A DNA stretch of 64,000 bases from Guptibacillus hwajinpoensis (GTDB lineage Bacteria; Bacillota; Bacilli; Bacillales; Guptibacillaceae): assembly GCF_020524165.1 (NCBI RefSeq), contig NZ_JAIVKU010000004.1, positions 434,001 to 498,000 on the forward strand, read 5' to 3'. The notes under the pieces were generated by a model that did no database searches, was not told the DNA's origin, and worked only from the letters and a program-made list of their open reading frames with translations. Each line of letters starts with the position of its first letter. Position 1 is the first letter of the stretch. Positions 37,211 through 45,935 of this stretch are shown here, piece by piece. The position numbers and the translations under genes were made by a program.

Positions 37211-39901
37211 CTATTCGTTTTTTTCATTAGCAGGCGGTGCATTCGCTGGAGCATTCGACCCTGTGTCAGGTTCTTCTGTATTCCCGGTATCCCCAGGATT
37301 ATTGGGTTCAGTGTTACCAGTATTATTACCAGAACCACCTTCACCGTTACCTTGACCGCTGTTACCTTGATCTTCTCCACCAGTATTTCCGCCCTGATCC
37401 TCATCAGCAGGAGGTTGTTCTTCGTCACCTTGATTACCTTCGGTGTTTCCAGAACCTTCGCCGTTTTGATCATTTTCTTCTTCAGGTGGCGTTTCGCCTT
37501 CCTCTTCAGGATTTTGTTCTTCTGTCGGCTCTTCAGGTTCTTGTGCTTCTTCTTCTTTTGGAACCGAAACAGATGTTTCAGCTGGCTTCGTTGATACGCC
37601 TGAATCTGAAACGGCCGTTACTTTAAATTTATATTCGCTACCTTTTTCAACATTCTGTACGGTAAATCCAGTATCACTAGTTTCCGTTAACCCTTGATAG
37701 CTACCACCGTTAACAGCCATTTCAACTTTATATGTGAATGATTTATCTTCACCTGGCTGCCAGGTGAGGGAAATGCTGTTTGAATCTGCACTGTATTGCG
37801 CTGATAGTCCTTTTACTCCATCCGGTTGTTTGTATTTGTTAGACGTTTTTTCTGGTGTGCTTCCCTTAACAAAGAGCTCATACACGATTTGATCTTTTGG
37901 TGTGTAATCACTTGGAAGGAGACCAGTGCTTTTCTCTACGCCAACTTCTACAACGGAATCGGGCTTCTGGAAGTCAGCCGTGTTGATGCCTTCAGAGACC
38001 TGACTCATGATTTCTTTAAAAATTAGTTTAGACGTATCGTCTTCACCTTTACTTGAGTCCAAATAGTGTTTATTAGGTTCATTAAATCCTGTCCAAACGG
38101 CCATAGAGTATTCAGTCGTATAGCCGGCAAACCATGCATCTCTCACGATACCAGAAGTTGGGAATCCTTGTGATTGAACCACTTGTTCTGGGTGGTTTGT
38201 TGTTCCTGTTTTACCTGCAACAGGAAGTCCAGGAATTTTAGCATCTGTTCCTGTTCCTTCGTTTACAACGGATTTCAGCATATCGCTAATCATATAAGCG
38301 GTATAATCATTCATTGCTTTCTCCGGTTCAGGCTCAAGATTAATTTCTTTTCCATCCGGGAAGACCACTTTTCGAACGGTATGTGGTTCATTGTACATTC
38401 CACCATTCCCAAATGCGGCATAAGCACCAGTCATTTGGAGGGGAGAAGTACTAAATGTCCCAATTGCTGCGGTAGGAACCATATCTTCATCTTTTAAGTC
38501 CATTCCAAGCTTATTAGCAAACTCTTGAGCCGGCTTTTCTCCAACCTCTCGGAAGGTGTTAACCGCTGGTACGTTATAGGACATTTCAAGCGCACGTCTC
38601 ATGGAAACCTGACCACGATATTCGCGGTCCCAGTTACGGATATTTGCGTCACCAATTTTAAGAGGCTCATCTTTAATGGATCGGCCAGTTGACCACTGCT
38701 TGTTTTCAATGGCAGGGCCATAAGCAAGAATTGGCTTAGCAGTTGAGCCTGGCTGAAACTTTCCTGTTGTCGCGTACGTAATGACACTTTCATCTTTTCG
38801 CGTTTCACCAATGGCACGAATGGAGCCGGTTTTCGTATCCATTAAGACAAGACCTGATCGCATATCTTCATTGGAGTAAGGATAGTTTGCGATTACATTT
38901 GAAGTAATGTCCTGAGCGCGTGTATCAAGGGTCGTGTATATTTCAAGTCCACCGGAGTAAATATCTTTTTCAGAGATATCATCACGATCGCGAAGCTCTT
39001 TCACCACTTGATCCATAAAAACTTTATATTGATCTGTTTCATTTTCTTCAGTGAGTGCGACAATCATATCGCTCACTTTTTCAGCCTGATATTTATTGGC
39101 TTCTTCAGCTGTAATCACACCCTGCTTTTCCATTAAGCTCAAAACAACATTTCGACGCTGCTCTGCTTGATCAGGGTATTCGTACGGATTGTAGTAGGTT
39201 GGACGCTGTGGTAATCCTGCGAGCAGTGCTGCTTCACCTGGTGTTAGTTCTTCTTCCGTAATGTTTTTACCGAAGTACGTTTCAGCTGCATCCACTACGC
39301 CCCATGCACCATTACCGAAATAAATTTTGTTTAGGTACATTTCTAATATTTGATCTTTTGTATATTCTTGTTCTAACTTAATCGATAAATAAGCTTCTTG
39401 TACTTTTCGTTCTAATGATTTTTCAGAAGTTAAGAGAGAGTTCTTAATCACCTGCTGAGTAATTGTACTTGCGCCTTCAGCCCCAAAACCGTTTGTAATG
39501 TTTGCGAGCACGGCTCCGCCAATTCTTCGTGGATCAATGCCGAAGTGTTCGTAGAAGCGTGTATCTTCAACAGAGACAAACGCATTTTTCAAAACATCGG
39601 GTATCTCATCGATTTTTGCTACTTCTCTAGCATCGGCGCCTTCAATCGTTTGTACTTCTTTGTCATCTCGATCAAGTATGACGGATGACTGTGGAGTTGT
39701 AAGTTTATCTGGGTCAAGCTCTGGTGCACTATTAATATAGGCAATTGCTGTTATGCCTCCAGCCACTAAACCGACTAGAAATAAGACAACTAATGTAAGA
39801 AAGATTTTTTTGAAAATTCCTCTCTTACCCGTTTTTTTAGGAGCTTTCTTTTTCTTTTCGCTTGTTTTACGTCTTTCTTGACGCGATTGATATTCACTCA
39901 T
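37211..39901 (-). CDS. ponA: Class A penicillin-binding protein 1 (PBP1)
   Basis: Bifunctional peptidoglycan synthase. 896 residues: a Lys-rich cytoplasmic tail, one membrane helix (about 32-56), a GT51 glycosyltransferase with catalytic Glu in VEDTRFYEHFG (E112), a transpeptidase with STAK (S386), SYN (441-443) and KTGTT (564-568), an FN3 domain at about 695-780, and a C-terminal low-complexity tail of about 115 residues rich in Glu, Gly, Asn and Pro. It reads away from recU, which precedes it by 81 nt, the usual recU-ponA pair. Confidence 0.95.
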   Translation of the reverse strand: MSEYQSRQERRKTSEKKKKAPKKTGKRGIFKKIFLTLVVLFLVGLVAGGITAIAYINSAPELDPDKLTTPQSSVILDRDDKEVQTIEGADAREVAKIDEIPDVLKNAFVSVEDTRFYEHFGIDPRRIGGAVLANITNGFGAEGASTITQQVIKNSLLTSEKSLERKVQEAYLSIKLEQEYTKDQILEMYLNKIYFGNGAWGVVDAAETYFGKNITEEELTPGEAALLAGLPQRPTYYNPYEYPDQAEQRRNVVLSLMEKQGVITAEEANKYQAEKVSDMIVALTEENETDQYKVFMDQVVKELRDRDDISEKDIYSGGLEIYTTLDTRAQDITSNVIANYPYSNEDMRSGLVLMDTKTGSIRAIGETRKDESVITYATTGKFQPGSTAKPILAYGPAIENKQWSTGRSIKDEPLKIGDANIRNWDREYRGQVSMRRALEMSYNVPAVNTFREVGEKPAQEFANKLGMDLKDEDMVPTAAIGTFSTSPLQMTGAYAAFGNGGMYNEPHTVRKVVFPDGKEINLEPEPEKAMNDYTAYMISDMLKSVVNEGTGTDAKIPGLPVAGKTGTTNHPEQVVQSQGFPTSGIVRDAWFAGYTTEYSMAVWTGFNEPNKHYLDSSKGEDDTSKLIFKEIMSQVSEGINTADFQKPDSVVEVGVEKSTGLLPSDYTPKDQIVYELFVKGSTPEKTSNKYKQPDGVKGLSAQYSADSNSISLTWQPGEDKSFTYKVEMAVNGGSYQGLTETSDTGFTVQNVEKGSEYKFKVTAVSDSGVSTKPAETSVSVPKEEEAQEPEEPTEEQNPEEEGETPPEEENDQNGEGSGNTEGNQGDEEQPPADEDQGGNTGGEDQGNSGQGNGEGGSGNNTGNTEPNNPGDTGNTEEPDTGSNAPANAPPANEKNE

Positions 39902-39982
39902 GAATATTCCTGCCTTTCAAACCTGTACTGGTAATAGGATTCGAATGAATCCATCGTTTTATGAATTAAATAGATGACTTCT

Positions 39983-40585
39983 TTAGCTGAGATACATTTT
40001 ATCAATAATTTTCAGATAGTCAATGCGCGGTTGAAAAGTGAAAGGGATTCGTATTCCGGTCTGTTCAATCTCTTCTTTCTTAATAGACTTTCTTCCACCA
40101 TTTTTCATGACTTCCCAATGAGAGAAGAGAGTAACCGCATCTAGTAAAAAAACCTCATCTGTCATTGAAAAGCGAAGGAGTACAAAGCAAATTCCACCAT
40201 GATCGTTTACCTGTTCCATATGACTGATCTGATGTTCGTGAAAATTATTTAACGGAAAGGACGTTTTGTTTTTCGTTTCTTTTGCTTCAAAATCGATATA
40301 TTTCCCTTTATATACCCCATTATAATCTGTTGTAGAAGCCTGCTTGAAATAAGCTTCCTTAATCACAGCGGCGCTCCGTTTTGGGTAATCGACATTAACG
40401 ATTTGAACGGGGGTAGGCTTTTTGTGAATAACGGCTTTACCTGTTGAGAGATAATACGTATTACTTTGATTAATATCTTCTTCTAATGTCATACCCCGAT
40501 TGCTGTATGACGATTTCTTTTGACTTGCAAGCTGATTCTGAGCCGAAGGGACGTACGGCTTTCCGTTCGGATATCGAATCGGCAC
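39983..40585 (-). CDS. recU: Holliday junction resolvase RecU
   Basis: Resolves Holliday junctions during recombination and segregation. 200 residues: RYPNGKPY N-terminus, [28 protein letters not shown], [29 protein letters not shown] catalytic core (D and ExK) and [14 protein letters not shown] 40585 is chosen: AAAGGA ends 8 nt before it, whereas the in-frame ATG 40594 would overlap that site. It reads into ponA and is divergent from yppC. Confidence 0.93.
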   Translation of the reverse strand: MPIRYPNGKPYVPSAQNQLASQKKSSYSNRGMTLEEDINQSNTYYLSTGKAVIHKKPTPVQIVNVDYPKRSAAVIKEAYFKQASTTDYNGVYKGKYIDFEAKETKNKTSFPLNNFHEHQISHMEQVNDHGGICFVLLRFSMTDEVFLLDAVTLFSHWEVMKNGGRKSIKKEEIEQTGIRIPFTFQPRIDYLKIIDKMYLS

Positions 40586-40680
40586 GTTAATCATCCTTTC
40601 TATTTAGAAGGTGCACTGAATCTATTTTACTTTACTTAATACGAGTTGTCCGACAAAAATGTTTCAAGCAGGTGAAAAAT

Positions 40681-41643
40681 ATGGTGAAAAACACGAAAGA
40701 GATCATGTCAAAGATTCGAAAAGAAACAGAAAGGTGTAATATGGATAATATTTCACGTACCGTATTTTATCATCGTTTTTATCAACGGAATACTGAAATT
40801 AAATGGGCATTCCTTGCTTCAATGGTTTCGAGAAATGCAGGTTGGAGCATGTGTGATTTACAAGGAGAGTGGTTTCCAAGAGCATTAAACAAAAAACAAT
40901 TAATGAATTTCTTCATGACATATGAACGTGCGAATTGGACCATTTTTGATGATGCAGCCCCGCAGCTTTTGCTATATGAATACTGTAAAAGAATGAATAT
41001 GTCATTTCTAGATCTTGTACAAGAATTAGATATATCGAGTTTTATTGTAGAAGAATGGGAAAAGTTTTTTCAGTCTAGGAATGAAGAACGGTTAATGACA
41101 GCTCTCATTATTAATGAACAGCATGTGATTGAAGGACCAGTAATGGAACATGATATATATGCAAAAGAAGTTTTTCATTCTTTCTTTTTCACTGTTCAAG
41201 ATTGGTTTCATTTTAGTACTGTACTCTTTCCAACGTTAGAAGGAGAGCTATATGGATTGTCTGTTAGTCGTTTCCGTCACACGAAGAATCGCATTGTTCT
41301 TGGGAAAAAATTAGCTAAATTGCTCTTTCATCCTAAATACTATCCTAAATTTTATCGGTTTGCTTCAACTATCTCTCCAACTGGGTCAAGATTTGACTAT
41401 GAATGTAACATGGGTAAAAAACGAGAAGGTCCCATGTTAAGGCAAGCATATCCTGTCATCCTTCATCATCGAGGTAAGAAACGGGATTGGTACAATGGGC
41501 AAGCGCTCGTTAAAAAAATGTTAGAAAATGATGTCAGGCTTCCACCTGAGCTTGCCTTATCAAATTGGTATGAAAAGAAAAGAAGCGAAATTCGAATTGC
41601 CATTGAAATTGAAAATTTGCTCATAAAAAAAAGCAGGGACTAA
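40681..41643 (+). CDS. yppC: DUF2515 protein YppC
   Basis: About 320 residues, mostly helical, soluble; FYQRNTEIKWAFLASMVSRNAG and a C-terminal PPELALSNWYEKK match YppC/DUF2515. Function unknown. It stands divergent to recU, as in B. subtilis. ATG 40681 follows AGGTG by 6 nt; GTG 40672 overlaps that Shine-Dalgarno. A terminator overlaps its last codons. Confidence 0.85.
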   Translation: MVKNTKEIMSKIRKETERCNMDNISRTVFYHRFYQRNTEIKWAFLASMVSRNAGWSMCDLQGEWFPRALNKKQLMNFFMTYERANWTIFDDAAPQLLLYEYCKRMNMSFLDLVQELDISSFIVEEWEKFFQSRNEERLMTALIINEQHVIEGPVMEHDIYAKEVFHSFFFTVQDWFHFSTVLFPTLEGELYGLSVSRFRHTKNRIVLGKKLAKLLFHPKYYPKFYRFASTISPTGSRFDYECNMGKKREGPMLRQAYPVILHHRGKKRDWYNGQALVKKMLENDVRLPPELALSNWYEKKRSEIRIAIEIENLLIKKSRD

Positions 41644-41655
41644 CCCTGCTTTTTT
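41627..41655. terminator. Terminator between yppC and sspM
   Basis: AAAAAAGCAGGG (41627-41638), loop ACTAA holding the yppC stop, CCCTGCTTTTTT (41644-41655). Works in both directions for the convergent genes. Confidence 0.9.
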
Positions 41656-41764
41656 AAGTGGAAGGACGATCAGGACCTTCCAATTTTTTATTTCCATACC
41701 CTGTTTTTGACTCTTGCTGCTTTTGTTTGTCATTTGTTTTAGAGAATTTTTGCTTTTTGCTCAT
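41654..41764 (-). CDS. sspM: Small acid-soluble spore protein M
   Basis: 36 residues, very basic and Gln/Lys-rich, starting MSKKQKFSK and ending KKLEGPDRPST, close to the ending KLGGPNRPST of B. subtilis SspM. A minor spore core protein made in the forespore. AAGGAGGTG lies 8 nt before the start. It neighbours yppC/recU as in B. subtilis. A sigma-G-like promoter is seen upstream. Confidence 0.82.
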   Translation of the reverse strand: MSKKQKFSKTNDKQKQQESKTGYGNKKLEGPDRPST

Positions 41765-41783
41765 CTGTTGCACCTCCTTATCT

Positions 41784-41812
41784 TAGTTTGAGCAGATGTT
41801 ACAAAATCATGC
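41784..41812 (-). promoter_or_regulatory. Possible sigma-G promoter of sspM
   Basis: Minus strand: GCATG (41812-41808), 17-bp spacer, CAAACTA (41790-41784), one base from the CATnnTA sigma-G -10. Plausible given the spore gene. Confidence 0.4.
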
Positions 41813-41973
41813 CCCATAATTGTCGAAAGTGCTTTCCTTTAGCATTAAACCACTACCTTTGGCGAAACCGTTCTAGTTTTGTCAAAGAGGAAGGCAATCT
41901 AAAACTAAAAGAGAATAGTACGTATACAAACTTACAGGCTGTGGCCTGAGAATGACAGAAGGGATGGGATTGC

Positions 41974-42471
41974 ATGTTATTAAAGACAAAGCAGGTTTCA
42001 GATGAACTTGGTGTAAACCCTACTACTGTTCAACGTTGGGTAAAGTATTTTGATTTAGAGTGTGAAAAGAATGAACTTGGACACTTTCTGTTTTCGAGTG
42101 AAACAGTGGAGGAGCTAAAATCAATTAAAAACGATTTAAGAAGAGGTTATTCAATGGAAAAAATCAAATCGTCCGGAGCGAGTCATTCTTCTGAACAAGT
42201 TATGGTATCTCCTGAACGGTTCGAACAAAGGCTAGATCGTTTTTCAGTAAGATTGGAACAACTTGAACGTCAATTGGAAGAGAAAGCGAATGAAGTGATT
42301 ACCGTGCAAGTGCTTCAGCACCGCACCGAACTTGATGAATTAATGAAGAAGATTACGTCATTAGAAGAGAAGTTAATGGAGCTTGAAGATCATACGTCTA
42401 TTCAAGAGGCAGTAGGTCAGTCGACGGGCAAAGGTAAGCGTCCCTGGATCATGAGTCTGTTCAGTTTCTAG
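41974..42471 (+). CDS. RacA-like MerR-type DNA-binding protein with coiled coil
   Basis: 165 residues. An N-terminal MerR-like helix-turn-helix (about 1-55: VSDELGVNPTTVQRWVKYFD, NELGHFLFSSETVEELKSIK) is followed by a long coiled coil (about 75-140) and a short basic end. B. subtilis RacA, which anchors the chromosome origin to the cell pole in sporulation, has the same layout and similar N-terminal sequence, so it may be RacA; a MerR-family regulator is the alternative. The Shine-Dalgarno AAGGGATGGG is imperfect. Confidence 0.7.
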   Translation: MLLKTKQVSDELGVNPTTVQRWVKYFDLECEKNELGHFLFSSETVEELKSIKNDLRRGYSMEKIKSSGASHSSEQVMVSPERFEQRLDRFSVRLEQLERQLEEKANEVITVQVLQHRTELDELMKKITSLEEKLMELEDHTSIQEAVGQSTGKGKRPWIMSLFSF

Positions 42472-42579
42472 AAAAAGTTGAATATGGTTCCCTTCTGACC
42501 TTATGTCCCGATAGGATGTAAGGTTTTTGTCTGTGAATTAGAATCCTGTGTTAGGATAGGAATGGTGGGGGTGAATGTT

Positions 42580-42942
42580 ATGCAAACCAAAAAAACACTA
42601 CGTGAATTGACTGCAGAATTATTGAAAATAAATGAAGAAGCAAGAGTACAATATACAACGAGAACGCATCTTGAAAATTACCAGGTGAATTTCTATGATG
42701 AAGTGAAGCCATTTGCCGACCAGGCATTAATGCTCCTAAAAGAATGGGAGCCTCTTGCTAGAGAATGGGTGATGCAAAATAAACCTAAGTATTTATATCC
42801 TATCCAAATTAAAAATACGTATGAGAATATTGAAATGATCTCGGTTGTCGCCTGGCAAAAAGATACAGGACCTAAGAAATTCAATGAACGGGTACAATCG
42901 GTTGAATATGTATTAGAGAAGTTACTGGAAGAAGTGCAGTAA
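42580..42942 (+). CDS. yppE: DUF1798 protein YppE
   Basis: About 120 residues, all-helical, soluble, similar to YppE/DUF1798 (NFYDEVKPFADQALMLLKEW, PKYLYPIQIKNTYENIEMIS, KKFNERVQSVEYVLEKL). Function unknown. ATG 42580 is preferred over ATG 42562 because GGTGGGGGTGA lies between them at the right distance. It sits near yppC as in B. subtilis. A hairpin follows the stop. Confidence 0.78.
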   Translation: MQTKKTLRELTAELLKINEEARVQYTTRTHLENYQVNFYDEVKPFADQALMLLKEWEPLAREWVMQNKPKYLYPIQIKNTYENIEMISVVAWQKDTGPKKFNERVQSVEYVLEKLLEEVQ

Positions 42943-42963
42943 CACGGGAGTGTCTCCCGTGTT
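42941..42963 (+). terminator. Hairpin after yppE, weak terminator
   Basis: AACACGGGAG (42941-42950), loop TGT, CTCCCGTGTT (42954-42963); 10-bp stem with no real T-run (AAAATT follows). It overlaps the yppE stop. Confidence 0.5.
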
Positions 42964-43010
42964 AAAATTAAATTTCACGCACCATAATAAATGAATAAAA
43001 TTTCCTTTTT

Positions 43011-43023
43011 TAGTGTAACACTA
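43011..43023. repeat. Perfect palindrome TAGTGTAACACTA
   Basis: 13-bp inverted repeat 22 nt upstream of the next start codon, in the promoter area of the zinc-ribbon gene. Operator-like; regulator unknown. Confidence 0.4.
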
Positions 43024-43044
43024 TGATAAAAAGGGAGTGAGTTC

Positions 43045-43296
43045 ATGACAGCTTATTTGTGCCCAAGATGTAAAACAAATCGAATGAGATTTAACAAAAT
43101 TGAACAGAAAGCAACATCGGTTAAATTAGATCCAGAGTCAGGAGAAGTGGTTTCGGTAATGGAGGAAGGAAAAGCGGATCCTTTTCATATGGAATACAAA
43201 GGTCCAAATGTTCGGGTTCAATGTGCGGCATGTGGTGAAATAGGAGATGAAGAAACGTTTATTCAATTCGCCAAATCCCACCCGCGTCATTCCTAA
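43045..43296 (+). CDS. Small zinc-ribbon-like protein, unknown function
   Basis: 83 residues with two CxxC pairs, CPRC (residues 6-9) and CAAC (residues 59-62), set as one four-Cys zinc site, and a His-rich end. I do not recognise the family with certainty; similar short proteins occur in other Bacillaceae. AAAAAGGGAG precedes ATG 43045. Probably a stand-alone unit behind a palindrome. Confidence 0.75.
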   Translation: MTAYLCPRCKTNRMRFNKIEQKATSVKLDPESGEVVSVMEEGKADPFHMEYKGPNVRVQCAACGEIGDEETFIQFAKSHPRHS

Positions 43297-43347
43297 CTAC
43301 TTACCCTCTACCATTCATGATATAGTGAAGTGATAGGGGGTGACGGT

Positions 43348-43854
43348 ATGTTTGATCCAACCATTTATGAAAATGTAAAGGTAGTTTTAGAAGGAGAACT
43401 TTACGATCGAGATCTAGAAGGAGAGATCTCGATTGTAAGTCGAGAAGACTTTGTCGATCTGGCTTCTCTTTCTCGTAAATATTTGATGAAATTTACTGGA
43501 AACGAAAATGTATGTGTAACGATCGAGCTTTTTGCTGATCTTGCTAACTTTAGTGCAGAACAGCTGCAAATTGACCATATTGAACCTGGATGTGAAATTA
43601 AAATCTATTTCGATGTCACGATATTACATGAGGATGATTGTGCTGAAATTGAGGAAGATATTCGAAGCATCTGGGGATACCGTCCAACGATAAGTCAAAC
43701 GGTTTCTTTTCCTTATGAGTCCGATCTTCAGGACGTTTCATTAACCACTCATGTTGTATTAGAATTTAACCGTAAAATTAATGAAGATCAAATAAGTGAT
43801 TTAGCTGACCTTATTGAATATGCAATTCAAACGTCCAATCTTCTTGGAGAATAA
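43348..43854 (+). CDS. Conserved hypothetical protein
   Basis: About 168 residues, strongly acidic, alpha/beta, no membrane segment and no motif I know. It reads FDPTIYENVKVVLEGELYDR at the N-terminus. The coding frame and AGGGGGTGACGG Shine-Dalgarno before ATG 43348 support a real gene; the in-frame ATG/GTG at 43330 lies in the Shine-Dalgarno region. It ends at a strong terminator. Confidence 0.75.
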   Translation: MFDPTIYENVKVVLEGELYDRDLEGEISIVSREDFVDLASLSRKYLMKFTGNENVCVTIELFADLANFSAEQLQIDHIEPGCEIKIYFDVTILHEDDCAEIEEDIRSIWGYRPTISQTVSFPYESDLQDVSLTTHVVLEFNRKINEDQISDLADLIEYAIQTSNLLGE

Positions 43855-43855
43855 G

Positions 43856-43882
43856 AAAAAGGCGGATTGCTCCGCCTTTTTT
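43856..43882. terminator. Bidirectional terminator
   Basis: AAAAAGGCGGA (43856-43866), loop TTGC, TCCGCCTTTTTT (43871-43882), between convergent genes. Confidence 0.9.
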
Positions 43883-43904
43883 ATCCATACTATGCAGTTA
43901 GCGA

Positions 43905-44108
43905 TTAGTAGCTTCCGCCGCCCATTTGCTGTTCAGCCATTTGGACAAGACGTTTAGTGATTTCTCCTCCAACAGAACCGTTAGAGCGAGCAGTGGAGTC
44001 TGGACCAAGTTGAACGCCGAATTCGCTTGCAATTTCGTACTTCATTTGATCTAAAGCTTGTTGTACACCAGGGACTACCAGATTGTTTGAGCTATTGTTG
44101 TTTGCCAT
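43905..44108 (-). CDS. Alpha/beta-type small acid-soluble spore protein
   Basis: 67 residues binding and protecting spore DNA. Signatures: [19 protein letters not shown], which holds the GPR protease cleavage site (E-I-A-S/E-F), and [18 protein letters not shown] at the C-terminus. AAGGAGGTG precedes the start. A sigma-G promoter matches upstream. The SspA/B/C/D assignment cannot be made. Confidence 0.95.
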   Translation of the reverse strand: MANNNSSNNLVVPGVQQALDQMKYEIASEFGVQLGPDSTARSNGSVGGEITKRLVQMAEQQMGGGSY

Positions 44109-44131
44109 GTTGTGTACACCTCCTTGACTAA

Positions 44132-44161
44132 TATGATGCTCCGAAGGATGTTTTGCTATAC
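44132..44161 (-). promoter_or_regulatory. Sigma-G promoter of the SASP gene
   Basis: Minus strand: GTATA (44161-44157), 18-bp spacer, CATCATA (44138-44132), fitting the sigma-G pattern GHATR-18-CATHMTA. It lies about 24 nt upstream of the start codon. Confidence 0.65.
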
Positions 44162-44283
44162 AACTTTATTAAAGGCACATTATGGAAAATGGTTCTCTTC
44201 TAGTTTTCTGAAAATTTAGAGGATTTTCGGTATCATAGTCGAATTCATTATATAGACAACGAGTATACTGGAGGGATTCGAAG

Positions 44284-44448
44284 ATGGATCGTTTTATTAA
44301 AAAATCAGGATTTTACCAGAATTTCGACAAAAAAAGAGTAGAGTACTGGATGGTGTTAACGGAAGAAAATAAAGTACTTGTATCCTGGCTATCGTGGAGT
44401 GCGCCACAGCATATTATCGAGAAATGGAAAGGTTCATATGCTTCCTAA
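44284..44448 (+). CDS. Small hypothetical protein
   Basis: 54 residues, rich in Trp, Lys and Tyr (EYWMVLTEENKVLVSWLSW). Unknown family. GGAGGG precedes ATG 44284 at 9 nt, and a terminator follows closely, so it is likely a real monocistronic gene. Confidence 0.65.
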   Translation: MDRFIKKSGFYQNFDKKRVEYWMVLTEENKVLVSWLSWSAPQHIIEKWKGSYAS

Positions 44449-44452
44449 CTAT

Positions 44453-44476
44453 ACCGCTTCTAGCGGTTTTTATTTT
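44453..44476 (+). terminator. Terminator of the small gene
   Basis: ACCGCT (44453-44458), loop TCT, AGCGGT (44462-44467), then TTTTATTTTT. Confidence 0.8.
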
Positions 44477-44694
44477 TGCCTTTTGAGCTGACTTCTACCT
44501 CAACTAAGAATTAAATGAAAATTGTATTTATATTTATGTTAAACGTTTTTGGTTGAGGGTATATAGAATTTAACCGTATTCATACGTCTGAATCAAGGCT
44601 ATAATAAAAATCGTATCAGGTCTTTTATACTAGACAATCCATTTCGAATGGGAACGAACAATGTAATTAGCATATAAAAGAAAGAGGAGCATCC

Positions 44695-45897
44695 ATGATT
44701 CAAAAACATTATGCGCAACTGGTTGTCGCCATATTTTTCCTGATTGGTGTAATTCCGAATGCAGCATTCGCAGAAGAAACGCCAAACATCCAAAGTGAAA
44801 CCGCTATCCTAATGGATGGGAAAACAGGACAAGTTCTTTATGAGAAAAATAGCAAAGACGAAATGTATCCTGCAAGTATTACGAAAATAGTGACAGCACT
44901 AATGGCAGTGAAGTCCAATAAAATGGATGAAATGGTAACGGTTAGTGAAAATGCAAGAGAAGCAGAAGGCACAAGAGTTTACTTAAAAGAAGGAGAAACG
45001 GTTCCTTTAGAAAAATTGGTGAAAGGGATGCTGATTAATTCGGGAAATGATGCCGCCATTGCAATTGCGGAACATTTAAGTGGAAGTGTGGAATCGTTTT
45101 CTAGAGAGATGAACGATTTTTTGAGAGAAGAAGTAGGGGTTCAGAACACTCATTTTGTTAATCCAAATGGTCTTTTTGATGAAAATCATCTTACTACAGC
45201 AGAGGATATGGCGAGAATAACCCAATACGCAATGAAGAACGGAGCCTTTCGCTCATTATTTGGAATAAAACAAATGGAGTGGAGTGGCGAAGATTGGGAG
45301 ACAACGCTTATTAATCACCATCGCCTTATACTCGATTATGATTTCGTTACTGGAGGAAAGAATGGCTACGTATCAGAATCTGGTTTTACCTTAGTCACAA
45401 CTGCTTCAAAAGGTGACCAAGATCTAATTGTTGTTACGATGAAAGCAACTGATGACAGAATTGCTTATCAGGATACGTTAAATCTTTTTAACTATGGATT
45501 TACTGCCTTTTCACCCGTTCAATTTGAAAAAGGGACTGAACTAGGCGTTGTTGATCAACAAGAGTACAGTTTATCTGATAACATCACTCTATATCAGATA
45601 GATGATCATCCGATTGATCTGAGGATATCAAGTGAAAACAATCTTGAAAGTGTTGGGAATTCGTATGTTTCAACTCTTGATTCTGATCACTTAACGACGA
45701 CTCCATTAGAACAAAAGGATTCTGAAGTAACAAGTGAAATGACGCCTGTAGCGGAAGTAAAGGATGAAGACACGGAATCCGTTATTTCGAGTAGTACAAT
45801 TCTTTATCTAGGTATTGGCATCTTTCTATTCATTATCCTTTTTTTGTTTTTTGGTAGAAGTAATACTTCTGTCAAAAGACATCGAACATTTCCTTAA
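44695..45897 (+). CDS. D-alanyl-D-alanine carboxypeptidase (DacF/PBP5-like)
   Basis: 400 residues: signal peptide (about 1-24, ending AFA), then peptidase S11 domain with SITK (SxxK), SGND (SGN) and GGKNGYVSESG where KTG is expected, so the third motif is KNG. After a beta-rich C-terminal region comes an acidic linker and a real membrane helix (about 362-385, LYLGIGIFLFIILFLFF) with a short basic tail, not the usual amphipathic anchor. It trims the stem-peptide D-Ala. GAGGAG precedes ATG 44695. Confidence 0.86.
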   Translation: MIQKHYAQLVVAIFFLIGVIPNAAFAEETPNIQSETAILMDGKTGQVLYEKNSKDEMYPASITKIVTALMAVKSNKMDEMVTVSENAREAEGTRVYLKEGETVPLEKLVKGMLINSGNDAAIAIAEHLSGSVESFSREMNDFLREEVGVQNTHFVNPNGLFDENHLTTAEDMARITQYAMKNGAFRSLFGIKQMEWSGEDWETTLINHHRLILDYDFVTGGKNGYVSESGFTLVTTASKGDQDLIVVTMKATDDRIAYQDTLNLFNYGFTAFSPVQFEKGTELGVVDQQEYSLSDNITLYQIDDHPIDLRISSENNLESVGNSYVSTLDSDHLTTTPLEQKDSEVTSEMTPVAEVKDEDTESVISSSTILYLGIGIFLFIILFLFFGRSNTSVKRHRTFP

Positions 45898-45910
45898 ATC
45901 GTTTAAAATG

Positions 45911-45935
45911 AAAAAGGACCTGTGAGGTCCTTTTT
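45911..45935. terminator. Bidirectional terminator
   Basis: AAAAAGGACC (45911-45920), loop TGTGA, GGTCCTTTTT (45926-45935), between convergent genes. Confidence 0.9.

Noticed and set aside
37196..37594. Long plus-strand open frames opposite ponA
   Set aside because: They lie in the antisense of the low-complexity PBP1 tail, are rich in Phe/Leu/Arg from the repeat bias and have no ribosome binding sites.
43011..43023. TnrA/GlnR-type site
   Set aside because: TAGTGTAACACTA lacks the 17-bp TGTNA-N7-TNACA geometry.
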